Shown here piece after piece: positions 62,213 through 64,000 of a stretch of 64,000 nucleotides of DNA. Source of the DNA: Coenobita brevimanus (Eukaryota; Arthropoda; Malacostraca; Decapoda; Coenobitidae); contig CM064658.1 of assembly GCA_032717465.1 (NCBI GenBank), positions 4,337,501 to 4,401,500 on the forward strand. Reading direction: 5' to 3'. A program made the position numbers and the translations under genes. Below the pieces are notes generated by a model. That model was not told the origin of the DNA and did not search any database. It was given only the letters and a program-made list of their open reading frames with translations. Position 1 is the first letter of the stretch. The number at the start of each line of letters is the position of its first letter.

Positions 62213-64000
62213 TAAGTGATGGTCAGTAAGCCCCTTCTCTCTCTCACACAAGTAACCCAAAGAAGTTGTTTCTTAAGGCGTACATCCTCCCATCATCGTG
62301 TAATTTATTTCATCATCGCATTTCTAGGATAAATGGAAATAATTTGTACGGGACTATGTTGTTGACATACACTCTCTCTTGTGATAATTTATGACTCCCT
62401 TCACCGTGACTGTTCCGGACACTCCTGCAAGGGATGGAGAGAGTGGGATGAGAGTGCATGACATCATTTAAGAGCAGATAAAGACTGGGATATGTACTGC
62501 TGTTTTCTTTTAATGAATGGACACTTATGGGAAAAGGTAGACATTACATGTCCTCTCTTTTCCCAGTTTTGACTGTATTTTGATAGATGCTGGAAAAGTG
62601 TGGGACGAGTACAAGTTGTAGGCTTGGACGTTGATGCATTGTTTCAGTACGTTTTGACTCAGAGTGGTGAATTATTGCATTTTATGTTACTATAACCTTG
62701 ATTCATGCATGTCTGAATCAGATAACCACAGTCATTGATTAAGTACAGTGACACGATCCCACAGCAGATTTTGAGTTTTGCATATACATAATCATTGTCA
62801 ACAAAGTTCAGTGACTGTCAGTTGTTAAAACTGCAGCCAAGTTGAATGTCAAATCACAATTTTAAAATCTAGTCAAATGAAGGTGCCTAGAGTTTGATGG
62901 AGAGGGATCTTGAGAGTTAAAGGTCAGCCAGAATATTTACAAATGGAGCAATTTTCAAAAAGTCTACTGTTGTCTCAAGATTTCCCTTCCTCCTCCTCTG
63001 GTACAATGTTGGTGATGAAGAAGCCATAGTTAAAGATTGTTTTGGTCAGCAGTGGATGGAAACGGATCTGTCAGCAGTACAGCAGTGATTCATCAGGCTC
63101 ACGGTAACATCCACCTGAGCATGCCTGTCTGCCAAGTGGCAATTTTGTCAGATATCCACATAATTTACAAAGAAATTGTGCAGTTACCATATATTAAATT
63201 GTGGCGCTAGTGGACAGGTATGCTGAGAGAGCCGAATCATTTTCAAAACACAGTTGTATGTAATTGTGTGTTCTGTGTTGTAAGGTCTATGGAGGTATGG
63301 GTAAGGCTTGTCGTGAATGGAACCGCACCTCAACTCATTATAAAAGTGTGTAATTTAGTGAAGCAGATACACTATACTCCTTGATTGTATGCTGGCCAAT
63401 ACTTCAGGCTCTTCCTCACATTTGGGGCAGAGAGCCTGAATTATCGTAGCATGTAAGGAAGTTGTGTTTGTGTGGATGCTTGTGTGTATGCATGTGTGTG
63501 TTTGACAGGGGAAGCATAAAAAGATAAAAAAACAAACAAACAAACCCACATTTGCTTAGTAGTTAAACTGGCAACTGCTGGACAGCTACTCTTCTGCCAA
63601 GCATTATGTTGCCAATTCCCTCCCCTTACCTGAATTACATGTTGTTTTGTTATGTTCTAGCCAACACAGTGAACAAACTTCCAAATTAACTGTGATTAGT
63701 AGGATTGAGTGTTTGGTTTTTGGCTGAAGTATCCCTTCACTGTTTGAATTATGATGCTGATGCTTGTATATTCTTTTGAGGACAAGTTCCACAATTCTGT
63801 TGCATGTACTATATATATGATGTCATGTATTGTAATCCCTATGAACGATTTTGTGGGACATTCCTTACATCATTATTTGTTTACTCAAATGCAGACCTCC
63901 TTGTAAGTGATAACCCAGTCGTCTAACACCTTGACACACACACATTGCATCTTTATTATTTCTGGGTAATAATCTTGTATACAGAAGCATGATCCTAACC
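62213..64000. other. Downstream flank, nothing recognised
   Basis: AT-rich sequence without long simple repeats, known transposon motifs or supported ORFs. If the speculative exon at 62177 is real, this is its first intron. Confidence 0.4.

Overview
The window is animal genomic DNA dominated by introns and repeats, with one recognisable host gene: a complete 14-exon gene on the + strand (20413-58370) for an inactive rhomboid protein, iRhom (RHBDF1/RHBDF2 in vertebrates, rhomboid-5/iRhom in insects). I assembled it from splice sites and reading phase. All 13 junctions have GT/AG and keep one open frame of 2,556 coding bases including the stop (851 aa), close to the roughly 855 aa of mammalian iRhoms. 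The very high load of (CT)n, (GT)n, (TA)n and GGT-type microsatellites, together with RTE-like LINEs and tRNA-derived SINEs, suggests an arthropod, most likely a decapod crustacean. That identification is inference.

Layout. 1-20.3 kb: no host gene supported; long microsatellites, trinucleotide minisatellites, a 500-base homopyrimidine tract, a few transposon relics and locally duplicated blocks. 20.3-58.4 kb: the iRhom gene. Exon 1 (7 codons) carries the start; exons 2-7 encode the low-complexity and basic cytosolic N-terminus; exon 8 encodes TM1; exons 9-13 encode the Cys-rich iRhom homology domain; exon 14 encodes TM2-TM7 and the C-terminus. The introns are filled with fragments of at least three LINE families, about 15 copies or pieces of one composite tRNA-SINE family, two other SINE-like families, a Tigger-type DNA element and three piggyBac-like TTAA elements. 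58.4-64 kb: probable 3' UTR, one more full SINE, microsatellites and a speculative first exon of a downstream gene.

Biology. iRhoms are rhomboid pseudoproteases of the ER and secretory pathway. In mammals they escort ADAM17 to the surface; in flies they send EGF-family ligands to ER-associated degradation. This copy has the family hallmarks (IRHD cysteines, the invariant Pro of the GPxG motif, the TM6 His). At the catalytic-serine position it has Ser (GPSG) where, from memory, mammalian iRhoms have Ala.

The most interesting non-gene signal is the composite SINE. Two copies have clean 9-bp target-site duplications that define a unit of about 470-515 bp whose tRNA-like A and B boxes lie in the middle rather than at the 5' end.
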